Shown here: piece by piece, positions 8,087 to 14,709 of the stretch | How positions within the stretch are numbered: position 1 is the first letter of the stretch | Layout of the letters: each line of letters opens with the position of its first letter | Assembly (NCBI GenBank): GCA_964449295.1 | Contig: CAYUZN010000004.1 | Span: 1 to 35,940, forward strand | Source: CANJJB01 sp964449295 | GTDB lineage: Bacteria; Chlamydiota; Chlamydiia; Chlamydiales; Rhabdochlamydiaceae | DNA length: 35,940 nt | Direction: 5' to 3' | The notes under the pieces: generated by a model | What the model saw: only the letters and a program-made list of their open reading frames with translations | Database searches by the model: none | What the model was told of the DNA's origin: nothing | Program-made: the position numbers and the translations under genes

Positions 8087-9670
8087 ATGATTACTCTTAA
8101 CAAAATTTCTAAAAAAGTTGGTGCTCGTCTTCTCTTTGAAGACGTGAATGCGACATTTACTCCCGGCTATCGTTACGGTTTAACAGGTCCTAATGGAGCT
8201 GGTAAATCGACCCTTCTCAAGATCATGATGGGTGTCGAAGAAGCGACATCAGGAACCGTCACACTACCTAAACGCGTGGGTTTCTTAAGACAGAATATTG
8301 AAAGTTTCAAAAATATGAAAGTCTTAGATACCGTTATCATGGGAAATAAACGTCTTTGGGATGCTTTGGCAGAACGAGAGACTCTCTACGAACAAGAGAT
8401 GACAGATCAAATTGGCATTCGTTTAGGTGAATTAGAAGAAGTGATTGCCGAAGAAGATGGCTACAGCGCAGAATCAGAAGCTGAAGACTTGCTCATCGGC
8501 ATGGGCCTTCCAGCGTCTCTCCATCAGAAAAAAATGCATGAAATTCCGACAGATACACAATTTAGAACCCTCCTCTGCCAGGCCCTTTTTGGCAACCCTG
8601 AAGCTCTTCTTCTCGATGAACCTACCAACCATCTTGATATGGAGTCTATTGGCTGGCTTGAAAAGTTCCTATCTAACTACAAAGGCACACTGATTGTTGT
8701 CAGCCATGATAAACACTTTCTCAATAGTGTCACTACCCGTATTGCCGATATCGATTACGACACCATCATCATTTATCCTGGCAATTACGATGACATGCTT
8801 GTGGCCAAAACAGCTGCCAGATCACGCACCGAAGAAGAGAACAAATCAAAAGAAAAGAAAATTGCCCAACTCCAAGAATTTGTCTCTAAGTTTGGCGCAG
8901 GAACAAGAGCTAGTCAAGTTCAGTCACGCATTCGAGAGATTGACCGCCTCCAACCGATGGAGCTCAAAAAATCCAATATCCAGCGCCCTTACGTCCGCTT
9001 CTATCCTCCTGAAAAACCCTCAGGACAAGTTGTCGTCAAAGCCGAAGGCATCGCTAAAGCCTACGGTGATAACTCTGTGATCAAATCTTTCTCTCATGAA
9101 TTTTTAAAAGGAGACAAAGTCGGCGTGATCGGCAATAACGGCAGAGGAAAAACAACTCTTCTCAAAATGCTAGCAGGTGTTCTTCCACAAGATAAAGGCA
9201 AAATCGAATTTGGACATCAAGTGCAAGTGGGCTACTTCCCTCAAAACCACTCTGAAGTCATCGATAAAAAAAGCTCTATCACAGCGTTTGACTGGCTAAA
9301 GGCAAGAAAAGAGTCTGTCCAAGATCAAGATGTCCGCTCTGTTCTCGGTAAAATGCTCTTTGGCGGCGAAGATGCCTTCAAGCCCGTCTCCCACCTCTCA
9401 GGTGGAGAAACAGCACGCCTCATCATTGCTGGCATGATGCTCTGCAATTACAACTTCTTGGTCCTTGATGAGCCCAACAACCATCTCGACTTAGAAGCCG
9501 TCTCAGCCCTTGCCTGGGCCCTCGAAGACTTCAAAGGCACTGTCATCCTCGCCTCTCACGATAGAGGTCTTCTCGACAACTCTGTCACAAAAATCATCTC
9601 ATTTACCGACAAAGGCCCAAAGCTCTTTGATGGCCCTTTAGAAGAGTATTTGAGTTCTACAGGTGCGTAA
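8087..9670 (+). CDS. ABC-F family ATPase (YbiT-like)
   Basis: A 527-residue soluble protein with two ABC ATPase domains and no membrane segments, typical of ABC-F proteins that act on the ribosome. Domain 1: Walker A GPNGAGKST (34-42), Walker B with DEPTNHLD. Domain 2: Walker A GNNGRGKTT, signature HLSGGETARL, Walker B with DEPNNHLD. A charged linker lies between the domains near residues 245-300. In domain 1 the LSGGE signature is replaced by IPTDTQFRTL; E. coli YbiT is likewise degenerate there, and length and the DTVIMGNKRLW segment also match YbiT. Function in translation is by family analogy. The gene is divergent from xerC, an arrangement conserved in Chlamydia. Confidence 0.9.
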   Translation: MITLNKISKKVGARLLFEDVNATFTPGYRYGLTGPNGAGKSTLLKIMMGVEEATSGTVTLPKRVGFLRQNIESFKNMKVLDTVIMGNKRLWDALAERETLYEQEMTDQIGIRLGELEEVIAEEDGYSAESEAEDLLIGMGLPASLHQKKMHEIPTDTQFRTLLCQALFGNPEALLLDEPTNHLDMESIGWLEKFLSNYKGTLIVVSHDKHFLNSVTTRIADIDYDTIIIYPGNYDDMLVAKTAARSRTEEENKSKEKKIAQLQEFVSKFGAGTRASQVQSRIREIDRLQPMELKKSNIQRPYVRFYPPEKPSGQVVVKAEGIAKAYGDNSVIKSFSHEFLKGDKVGVIGNNGRGKTTLLKMLAGVLPQDKGKIEFGHQVQVGYFPQNHSEVIDKKSSITAFDWLKARKESVQDQDVRSVLGKMLFGGEDAFKPVSHLSGGETARLIIAGMMLCNYNFLVLDEPNNHLDLEAVSALAWALEDFKGTVILASHDRGLLDNSVTKIISFTDKGPKLFDGPLEEYLSSTGA

Positions 9671-9688
9671 GCTGCGCACTTCTATCAG

Positions 9689-10369
9689 CTAGCTATCTCT
9701 TTGAAAGTTTATAAATGTCCATAGATAACGCAGATGTAAAGAAGGACACTCTGGAAAAGGAAGCTGGTTGTTTTCTCTCACAGCAAGAACAACTTGCCCA
9801 GTCGTCTCTTTAACCTCTCTTTGAATCCCATATCGATTTTCGAATGCTTCAAAAGACTTGCTATCTAAGCAATCGCTAATCTTTTTCTCTAGAATTTCAA
9901 ATTCATCTAAAGACAAATTATGAGGCAGATAAAAGTTTATTTCGCCCTGAAAATGAAAAAGATGCTTAATCACCCGGCATGCCCTCATAAAATTCCGCTC
10001 TAGACGTCTTGTCTCATCAGGCGTGAAACCTTCTTTAGTTGTGACATCTCTTTGATAGGGTGATGTTGGATTAAAATTAAGATAATAACTTGTTGGATTT
10101 TCTGATGGCAAAGTATCTGATATGCGATTGCATTCATGATTTTCAATTTTGGGATTTGTATTCAAAATTTTTAAAAGACAGTTTTCAAAACTGATGTTTC
10201 CTCCGGCTTTATTAAATTCAGATAAGGCCTCCTTGAGTATATGAGAAAAAAAATCTCCTCTTTCTTGGCAAGCTTTTCTAAAAACTAAAATTAAATTTTT
10301 TTGATACTCTTCTTGTGTAAAAGCTGTCTCATTAAAAGATAAGAGTTGGCGTTTGAATGCTGATTCCAC
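9689..10369 (-). CDS. C-terminal part of a frameshifted F-box gene
   Basis: The called 226-residue frame would start at GTG 10369, which has no ribosome binding site. The same frame remains open upstream to a TGA near 10495 and reads as plausible protein there (for example KNQQEDLSAIFIQLVCPNS). No ATG exists in that upstream part. This indicates it is the continuation of the F-box frame at 10332-10658, separated by a frameshift. The content is polar and mixed helical, without a motif I can name. A one-base deletion or a two-base insertion in the overlap would join the two frames into one protein of about 320 residues. Either a pseudogene, a phase-variable gene, or a sequencing error. Confidence 0.6.
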   Translation of the reverse strand: MESAFKRQLLSFNETAFTQEEYQKNLILVFRKACQERGDFFSHILKEALSEFNKAGGNISFENCLLKILNTNPKIENHECNRISDTLPSENPTSYYLNFNPTSPYQRDVTTKEGFTPDETRRLERNFMRACRVIKHLFHFQGEINFYLPHNLSLDEFEILEKKISDCLDSKSFEAFENRYGIQREVKETTGQVVLAVRENNQLPFPECPSLHLRYLWTFINFQRDS

Positions 10370-10658
10370 AGGAGCACATACAGAATTCGGACAAACTAAT
10401 TGTATGAAAATAGCTGATAAATCCTCCTGTTGATTCTTTAAAGGAATTTTTACCTTTAATTCTCTCTCTCTTTTGAAACTTAAGATTTTGCATCAAAACT
10501 TTTATAAAGAGCTTTAAGCCTATATCATCTAGTCGAGATTGTCTAGGAAGGGCGCTATCTACTAGCACTCGCCATTTTTGATTAACACACCTTAAAGCTC
10601 TTAAATCTGACTCTCTTAATAAAGGCATAACACGTACAAGAAAGACATTATTATCCAT
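10332..10658 (-). CDS. F-box-like N-terminal fragment (frameshifted)
   Basis: Residues ~4-35 (VFLVRVMPLLRESDL, then RALRCVNQKWRVLVDS) fit an F-box: a short leucine-rich start, then LRxVNxxWRxLVDS. F-box proteins dock on Skp1 and recruit targets to eukaryotic SCF ubiquitin ligases, and amoeba-associated chlamydiae and Legionella are known to carry them. The ATG at 10658 is preceded by AGGTGG. The last ~35 residues after the AG dinucleotide tract (minus-strand AGAGAGAGAGA, 10461-10471) look like out-of-frame translation, whereas the alternative frame continues sensibly into 9689-10369. So the real product is likely longer. The F-box call rests on pattern, not on a profile search. Confidence 0.6.
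   Translation of the reverse strand: MDNNVFLVRVMPLLRESDLRALRCVNQKWRVLVDSALPRQSRLDDIGLKLFIKVLMQNLKFQKRERIKGKNSFKESTGGFISYFHTISLSEFCMCSCGISIQTPTLIF
10461..10471. repeat. TC dinucleotide tract at the F-box frameshift
   Basis: TCTCTCTCTCT lies inside the overlap of the two F-box frames. One extra dinucleotide unit would bring the upstream F-box frame into register with the downstream frame. Confidence 0.6.
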
Positions 10659-10871
10659 AAGCCACCTATAAGTTTAAAAATTAATCATAAATTATATTGA
10701 AGTTGGATAAATAAAACATAGTATTTTTCAATAGATGTAAACGCAAAATCAAACATTTTTTAGGAAAAAATTGCTAAGAAACAACTTTACACCTGCCTTT
10801 ATCTGGAATAATGAAGCCAAAGTTAAGATAAGACTATAAATATTTCTTGTCTTTATATTACAAAATAGACT

Positions 10872-10887
10872 AGACTAAGCTTAGTCT
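10872..10887. promoter_or_regulatory. 16-bp palindrome, probable vapBC operator
   Basis: AGACTAAGCTTAGTCT is a perfect palindrome 25 bp upstream of the antitoxin start. It overlaps a plausible -10 (TAGACT at 10871) spaced 18 nt from TTGTCT at 10847. Type II antitoxins normally repress their own promoter through such palindromes, so autoregulation is likely. Confidence 0.6.
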
Positions 10888-10912
10888 GTCATTACCAAAA
10901 GGGGTCATTGAT

Positions 10913-11143
10913 ATGCAAATAGTCAATATTCATGAAGCTAAAACCCATTTTTCCAAACTTGTAGATTCAGTCCTTCATGGGCACGAAATTCTAATCGCTA
11001 TGGCAGGCAAGCCTGTTGCTAAGCTAGTACCAATCGAGAAAAAGCCTCGAAGAAAGTGCGGTAATCTTAAAGGGAAAATTAAAATTAGTAAAGACTTCGA
11101 TGCTCCCCTTCCCAATGAAATTCTTGAAGATTTTGAGGGATAA
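10913..11143 (+). CDS. Type II antitoxin, Phd/YefM family (VapB-like)
   Basis: A 76-residue protein beginning MQIVNIHEAKTHFSKLVD, the standard N-terminal DNA-binding fold of Phd/YefM antitoxins, followed by GKPVAKLVPI. The C-terminal half is the flexible toxin-binding tail (GNLKGKIKISKDFDAPLP, then EILEDFEG), a pattern common in antitoxins paired with PIN toxins. AAAAGGGG lies 8 nt upstream of the ATG. The toxin gene starts two bases after its stop codon. The palindrome at 10872-10887 is the likely operator. It neutralises the toxin and represses the operon (family knowledge). Confidence 0.92.
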   Translation: MQIVNIHEAKTHFSKLVDSVLHGHEILIAMAGKPVAKLVPIEKKPRRKCGNLKGKIKISKDFDAPLPNEILEDFEG

Positions 11144-11145
11144 TT

Positions 11146-11526
11146 ATGCGCTTATTATTAGATACCCACATCTTTTTATGGTGGGTGACAGACAATCGTA
11201 AACTGTCCAAAAAAGTACGAACTAGAATCATACAAGCAACTGAGGTTTATATCAGCAGTGCCTCTATTTGGGAATTGGCTATTAAAATTAAACTTAAAAA
11301 AATTAATGCTGACATAACTCAGCTAGTAGAAGAAATCTCAAATAGTGGTTTCTCAGAACTTCCCATCACAGGAAGGCACGCTGCATTTATCTATCACTTA
11401 CCCCTTATCCACAGAGACCCTTTTGATCGGATCATGATTGCTCAAGCCATTTGTGAGCCACTCACACTGATAACGTGTGATTCGATACTGCAAAAATATT
11501 CAGAACTTGTTGAAGTTGTTGATTAA
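11146..11526 (+). CDS. PIN-domain ribonuclease toxin (VapC-like)
   Basis: A 126-residue PIN-domain protein. The acidic metal-binding residues are present: D6 in LLLDTH, E43 in SIWELAIK, D91/D94 in HRDPFDR, and D112 in ITCDS. The set is intact, so the toxin should be catalytically competent. PIN toxins of this group cut RNA, often tRNA or rRNA, and arrest growth when the antitoxin is lost. The gene follows the antitoxin with a 2-bp gap, so the pair is translationally coupled. It sits in an accessory stretch next to the damaged F-box gene. Whether it stabilises the island or serves another role cannot be told from sequence. Confidence 0.92.
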   Translation: MRLLLDTHIFLWWVTDNRKLSKKVRTRIIQATEVYISSASIWELAIKIKLKKINADITQLVEEISNSGFSELPITGRHAAFIYHLPLIHRDPFDRIMIAQAICEPLTLITCDSILQKYSELVEVVD

Positions 11527-11611
11527 TCGTGCTTTTCTGCATGTTTATGGAAAACAGCGCTAGCACTAAGAAATAGCCAACAATTTTTTTAATGATTAAA
11601 GTGAAAAAAAC

Positions 11612-11640
11612 TTTAAAAGATATAGCGATTGTTGTATATT
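11612..11640 (+). promoter_or_regulatory. Probable promoter of the 11699 gene
   Basis: TTTAAA (11612-11617), a 17-nt spacer and TATATT (11635-11640). It lies about 60 nt before the preferred ATG at 11699. Confidence 0.45.
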
Positions 11641-11698
11641 GGCCGGAACGGATAGTTCTCTCTATGAAAATCTGATTAAACTTAAGAAGGCATGCGTT

Positions 11699-12160
11699 AT
11701 GATACCTCCTATTTCCCCTAACCAACCACCTTTTAACTTTGCAGCTCCTTCTAATTCTATTGGAAGTATTCATAAAACATTTGAAAGCAATGTGCAATGC
11801 CTTATTAAGCAGAAAGTTGGCATAGACAGTCCAGATGGTCTTGTACAGATAGCTACAGCTGTTCATGCTATTGTTAAATGTTCTCAAGATATTGAGCATT
11901 CAGGTGGTGACATAGCAACTATTAACAAAGTAAAAGCCTGTATTCAAGACACATTGCACGTTCTTTCAACTCCTAATTTATCTATTCTTCAAGCCGTAAA
12001 AGAAGATGAGAAAGAAGACCCTTCTTCTACGACTCATTTGAAAGAGACATTAGAGATTTTTCAGACACTCCCTTTTGCAGCTGAGCGTCTTATTGATGAA
12101 TTAAAGCTGATTGCTGACGAGGTTCATAAAATTCATCCTCCCCATCGCCATATCGGCTAA
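11699..12160 (+). CDS. Unknown 153-residue protein
   Basis: I do not recognise the family. The ATG at 11699 is preferred because AAGAAGG lies 8 nt upstream; a longer frame from TTG 11639 would overlap the promoter and has no ribosome binding site. The N terminus is proline-rich (MIPPISPNQPPFNF). The rest is predicted helical, with VQIATAVHAIVKCSQDIEH and a C-terminal helix rich in leucine and aspartate ending in a histidine/proline cluster (HKIHPPHRHIG). No signal peptide or membrane segment is visible. The stop overlaps the end of convergent rnz by four bases. It lies in the same accessory stretch as the toxin-antitoxin pair. Confidence 0.65.
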   Translation: MIPPISPNQPPFNFAAPSNSIGSIHKTFESNVQCLIKQKVGIDSPDGLVQIATAVHAIVKCSQDIEHSGGDIATINKVKACIQDTLHVLSTPNLSILQAVKEDEKEDPSSTTHLKETLEIFQTLPFAAERLIDELKLIADEVHKIHPPHRHIG

Positions 12161-13065
12161 TTCTTAGAAAAAGGGAAAACCTTGAGATCATCTGCGACAA
12201 AAGTATTAGGAAAGATCGTTTTGGCTTCTTGAGCAAAAGCGTCTAGCTCTTGGTACCTGGCAGAAAAATGTGTCAGAATAAGTTCTTGGGCCTGCGCATC
12301 TTTAGCAATTGTTGCAGCTTGTATAGCTGTTAGATGCATATGTTTTTCTGCGAGATGTCTGTGCTCTTCTAGATAGGTGCTTTCACAAAGAAGCATTTTG
12401 GCATTTTTGGCAGCCTCTAGAGCGCCCTGGCAAGGAAGAGTATCTATCACAATAGCAAAGACATCACCCTGTCTCAAAGAGCTGACTTGATCTAAGGTAA
12501 CTGTAGATCCATCAACTACGACTTTTCCTTCTTTTTCCATGAGAGTGACCATCTTGCCTTGCACTTTTAGGGCACTTAATTTTTGCTCATCAAATTTACG
12601 AGTATCGGCTTCTTTGATGCGGAACGCAAAATTGTCAACACCATGCTCTAATCTATACGCCTCAATGCGAAACTTGCCATCATCTTCAACGAGTCCCTCT
12701 TTTGTGATGGGATGCTCAACCACTTGGATATTTTCATGGTAGATACTGCCATAGCGTAATCTATCAAAATAGGTTTGGCCTGAGGCTGGAAAATAACAGT
12801 GAATGGGATGTGTGACTTTATCTAAATTAAGGCGCATCAACATCGACCCTAGACCAAGGCAATGTTCTCCGTGAAAATGGCTGACAAAAATACGGGTTAC
12901 ACAGGGAGGTGCAATATTGGCAAATATAAATTGCCTCTGCGTGCCTTCTCCTGGATCAAAGAGCAGCCCTTCTTCATTCCACCTGAGAAGATAAGCGCCA
13001 TGATTGCGTTTTCTTGTTGGCTGCTGGCTTGAGCTGCCTAAAATAACCAGATCTCTTGCACTCAT
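12157..13065 (-). CDS. rnz: Ribonuclease Z (tRNA 3' endonuclease)
   Basis: A 302-residue metallo-beta-lactamase-fold protein of the tRNase Z group, which removes tRNA 3' trailers. Features: FDPGEGTQRQ (residues ~36-45), the zinc motif SHFHGEH (H63, H65, E67, H68), and the C-terminal LILTHFSARY. The usual motif is HxHxDH; here aspartate is replaced by glutamate at residue 67, checked on the DNA (GAA). The rest of the metal site looks normal. The start overlaps the rhomboid stop as ATGA, so the two are coupled. Position before lon matches C. trachomatis CT346, sometimes mislabelled arylsulfatase. None of the tRNA in this window encodes CCA, so 3' processing matters. Confidence 0.9.
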   Translation of the reverse strand: MSARDLVILGSSSQQPTRKRNHGAYLLRWNEEGLLFDPGEGTQRQFIFANIAPPCVTRIFVSHFHGEHCLGLGSMLMRLNLDKVTHPIHCYFPASGQTYFDRLRYGSIYHENIQVVEHPITKEGLVEDDGKFRIEAYRLEHGVDNFAFRIKEADTRKFDEQKLSALKVQGKMVTLMEKEGKVVVDGSTVTLDQVSSLRQGDVFAIVIDTLPCQGALEAAKNAKMLLCESTYLEEHRHLAEKHMHLTAIQAATIAKDAQAQELILTHFSARYQELDAFAQEAKTIFPNTFVADDLKVFPFSKN

Positions 13066-14189
13066 ATCTTCTTACCTCGAGCAAAAAATGGCAGGCGTGC
13101 GCATAAAAGCCCTACCACCCCTCCGATAACATGCGCTGTGTTAGCAATGGGTAAAACAAGCTCAACGATGTGAAAATAGTGCAGGATAAACGATAAAATT
13201 TCGAGCCCTAGCATGGCAAAAACATAGATCGTGATAAAGAGAATGACTGATCTTTGAAGTGGATACCCTTCCCAAGGAGCTATTTTTTGACGCATCCAAA
13301 TAAAAGCAACAAGGCCTATAACAACTCCTGAAAAACCTTCAAAAATAGGACCTCCCATAATGTATTGAGCACAATTGGCAATAACACCTGCCAAAAGAAC
13401 AACACTGAACATCCGCAATTTTCCTAGTCTTTCTTCTATTTGCTTTCCTAAAACCCAGACCCAACACATATTAAAGAGGATGTGAAAGATCCCATTATGC
13501 AAAAGACACGGTGTGAACAATCTCCAAAACTCCCCTTGCCGAATTTTGCCAAAAAAAACTCCTGGGGGAAGATCTTCCCATCCTTTTAAACTGCGCTCTG
13601 TGATAAGCTCTGCGGCCCCTTTCCATGTTGGTTCAGTGACAACTTTTTGATAATCTGCTTGCTCTTCTTGTGGTAGAGCTTTGATATCCTCTATCGATTG
13701 CACAGGATTTTTTTCATAAAATTTTTCCATATCTGCAAGATACTGAGGGTAATCAAAAAGCAGGTTCTTTTGCAGGGGAGTGACACCTAATTGTAGAGCA
13801 ATTTTCCCCTGTTTTTTTTCAATAGTCTCTTGTTGTATCGAATTGATCAGAAACAAAATAGAGCACAAGATAATAATCAATAAAGTGAGCGGACTTCTTT
13901 GATGTGAGTGTTTTTTTTTAACATCTATTTTTACATTCAATCTTGGAGCAATCTCAGGAGATATTTGTGGTGAATGAAATTGAACATCATGTGGATTTGG
14001 CTCATATTTTTGTAGCCACTCTAAAGCAGCTGTCATATCTTCTTCTTCGATGATCCAAATGTGATAGGTTTTTTCTTGAGTTGCCTGGTCAACGGCAATA
14101 TCATAAGAATTCTGAATCCCTTTCTGTAAAAGAAAGTAATGCAATTGGTAGGCTAATTTCTCATCTGTAAAATGACCAAGTAAACGCAT
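13062..14189 (-). CDS. Rhomboid-family intramembrane serine protease
   Basis: A 375-residue membrane protein. A soluble N-terminal domain (~1-70) is followed by a first membrane helix (~101-118), a ~90-residue periplasmic-type loop, and a rhomboid core. Catalytic serine S287 lies in GFSGVVIGL and its partner H353 in TAHVIGGVVG. The HNGIFHILFN motif (231-240) supplies the conserved His and Asn near the oxyanion site. Overall layout is like GlpG with an enlarged loop between the first helices. It cleaves membrane-spanning segments; substrates are unknown. Co-directional with rnz (4-bp overlap) and the nucleotidyltransferase gene (4-bp gap), downstream of lon, so likely one operon. Confidence 0.88.
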   Translation of the reverse strand: MRLLGHFTDEKLAYQLHYFLLQKGIQNSYDIAVDQATQEKTYHIWIIEEEDMTAALEWLQKYEPNPHDVQFHSPQISPEIAPRLNVKIDVKKKHSHQRSPLTLLIIILCSILFLINSIQQETIEKKQGKIALQLGVTPLQKNLLFDYPQYLADMEKFYEKNPVQSIEDIKALPQEEQADYQKVVTEPTWKGAAELITERSLKGWEDLPPGVFFGKIRQGEFWRLFTPCLLHNGIFHILFNMCWVWVLGKQIEERLGKLRMFSVVLLAGVIANCAQYIMGGPIFEGFSGVVIGLVAFIWMRQKIAPWEGYPLQRSVILFITIYVFAMLGLEILSFILHYFHIVELVLPIANTAHVIGGVVGLLCARLPFFARGKKI

Positions 14190-14193
14190 ACAG

Positions 14194-14709
14194 CTATATT
14201 ACAACCTTTATCTTTTCAATGATACTAGAGGTTGATAATCCTGGCACAAGACCTACAATATGGATACGTCCTCCATGTCGTTTTACACTCTCTGCTTCAA
14301 TGCAATTCTCTCCATATTCAGCTCCATTGACATGCACATCTGGTTTGATTTTCGACAAAATCTCTATAGGATTTGTCTCTTCAAAGGATGTGACATAATC
14401 CACAAATTCAAGAGCTGCTATCATCTGCAACCTATATTCCAAAGGAATAATAGGTCTTAAAGGACTTTTATATTTTTTAATCGAACTATCAGAATTTAAG
14501 GCGATAATGAGGATATCTGCTTGCAAAGAAGCCTCATAGATCATCGTCAAATGCCCTGCATGCAGTAGATCAAAAGATCCATTGAGAGTTGCAATGGTTT
14601 TCCCACTTTTTTTTAGCTCAAGACTTTTTTGCTCGATATCTTGGGGACTCACATATTTACGTGCAAAAAAATCTTGATAAGATGTTTTATTTTTTAGGGA
14701 ATGCGACAT
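14194..14709 (-). CDS. RfaE2/HldE-type nucleotidyltransferase
   Basis: A 171-residue cytidylyltransferase-like protein. The nucleotide-binding motif GSFDLLHAGH and the C-terminal STSSIIEKI motif match the adenylyltransferase half of HldE (RfaE domain II), which activates D-glycero-beta-D-manno-heptose 1-phosphate for lipopolysaccharide. The internal HVNGAEYGEN segment also fits. The start at 14709 is chosen because AGAGG lies 6 nt upstream; a start at 14724 has no ribosome binding site. It overlaps the lon stop by 23 bp. No kinase half (domain I) is present in the window, so the substrate could also be another sugar phosphate or glycerol phosphate. Confidence 0.8.
   Translation of the reverse strand: MSHSLKNKTSYQDFFARKYVSPQDIEQKSLELKKSGKTIATLNGSFDLLHAGHLTMIYEASLQADILIIALNSDSSIKKYKSPLRPIIPLEYRLQMIAALEFVDYVTSFEETNPIEILSKIKPDVHVNGAEYGENCIEAESVKRHGGRIHIVGLVPGLSTSSIIEKIKVVI

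Noticed and set aside
8550..8590. Missing signature motif in the first ABC domain as a defect
   Set aside because: YbiT-type ABC-F proteins are degenerate there too, so it is a family trait.
8445..9080. Plus-strand frames inside the ABC-F gene
   Set aside because: Alternative-frame shadows of a clear coding sequence.
12157..13065. Arylsulfatase
   Set aside because: The old chlamydial name atsA is contradicted by the RNase Z motifs GEGTQRQ and LTHFSARY.
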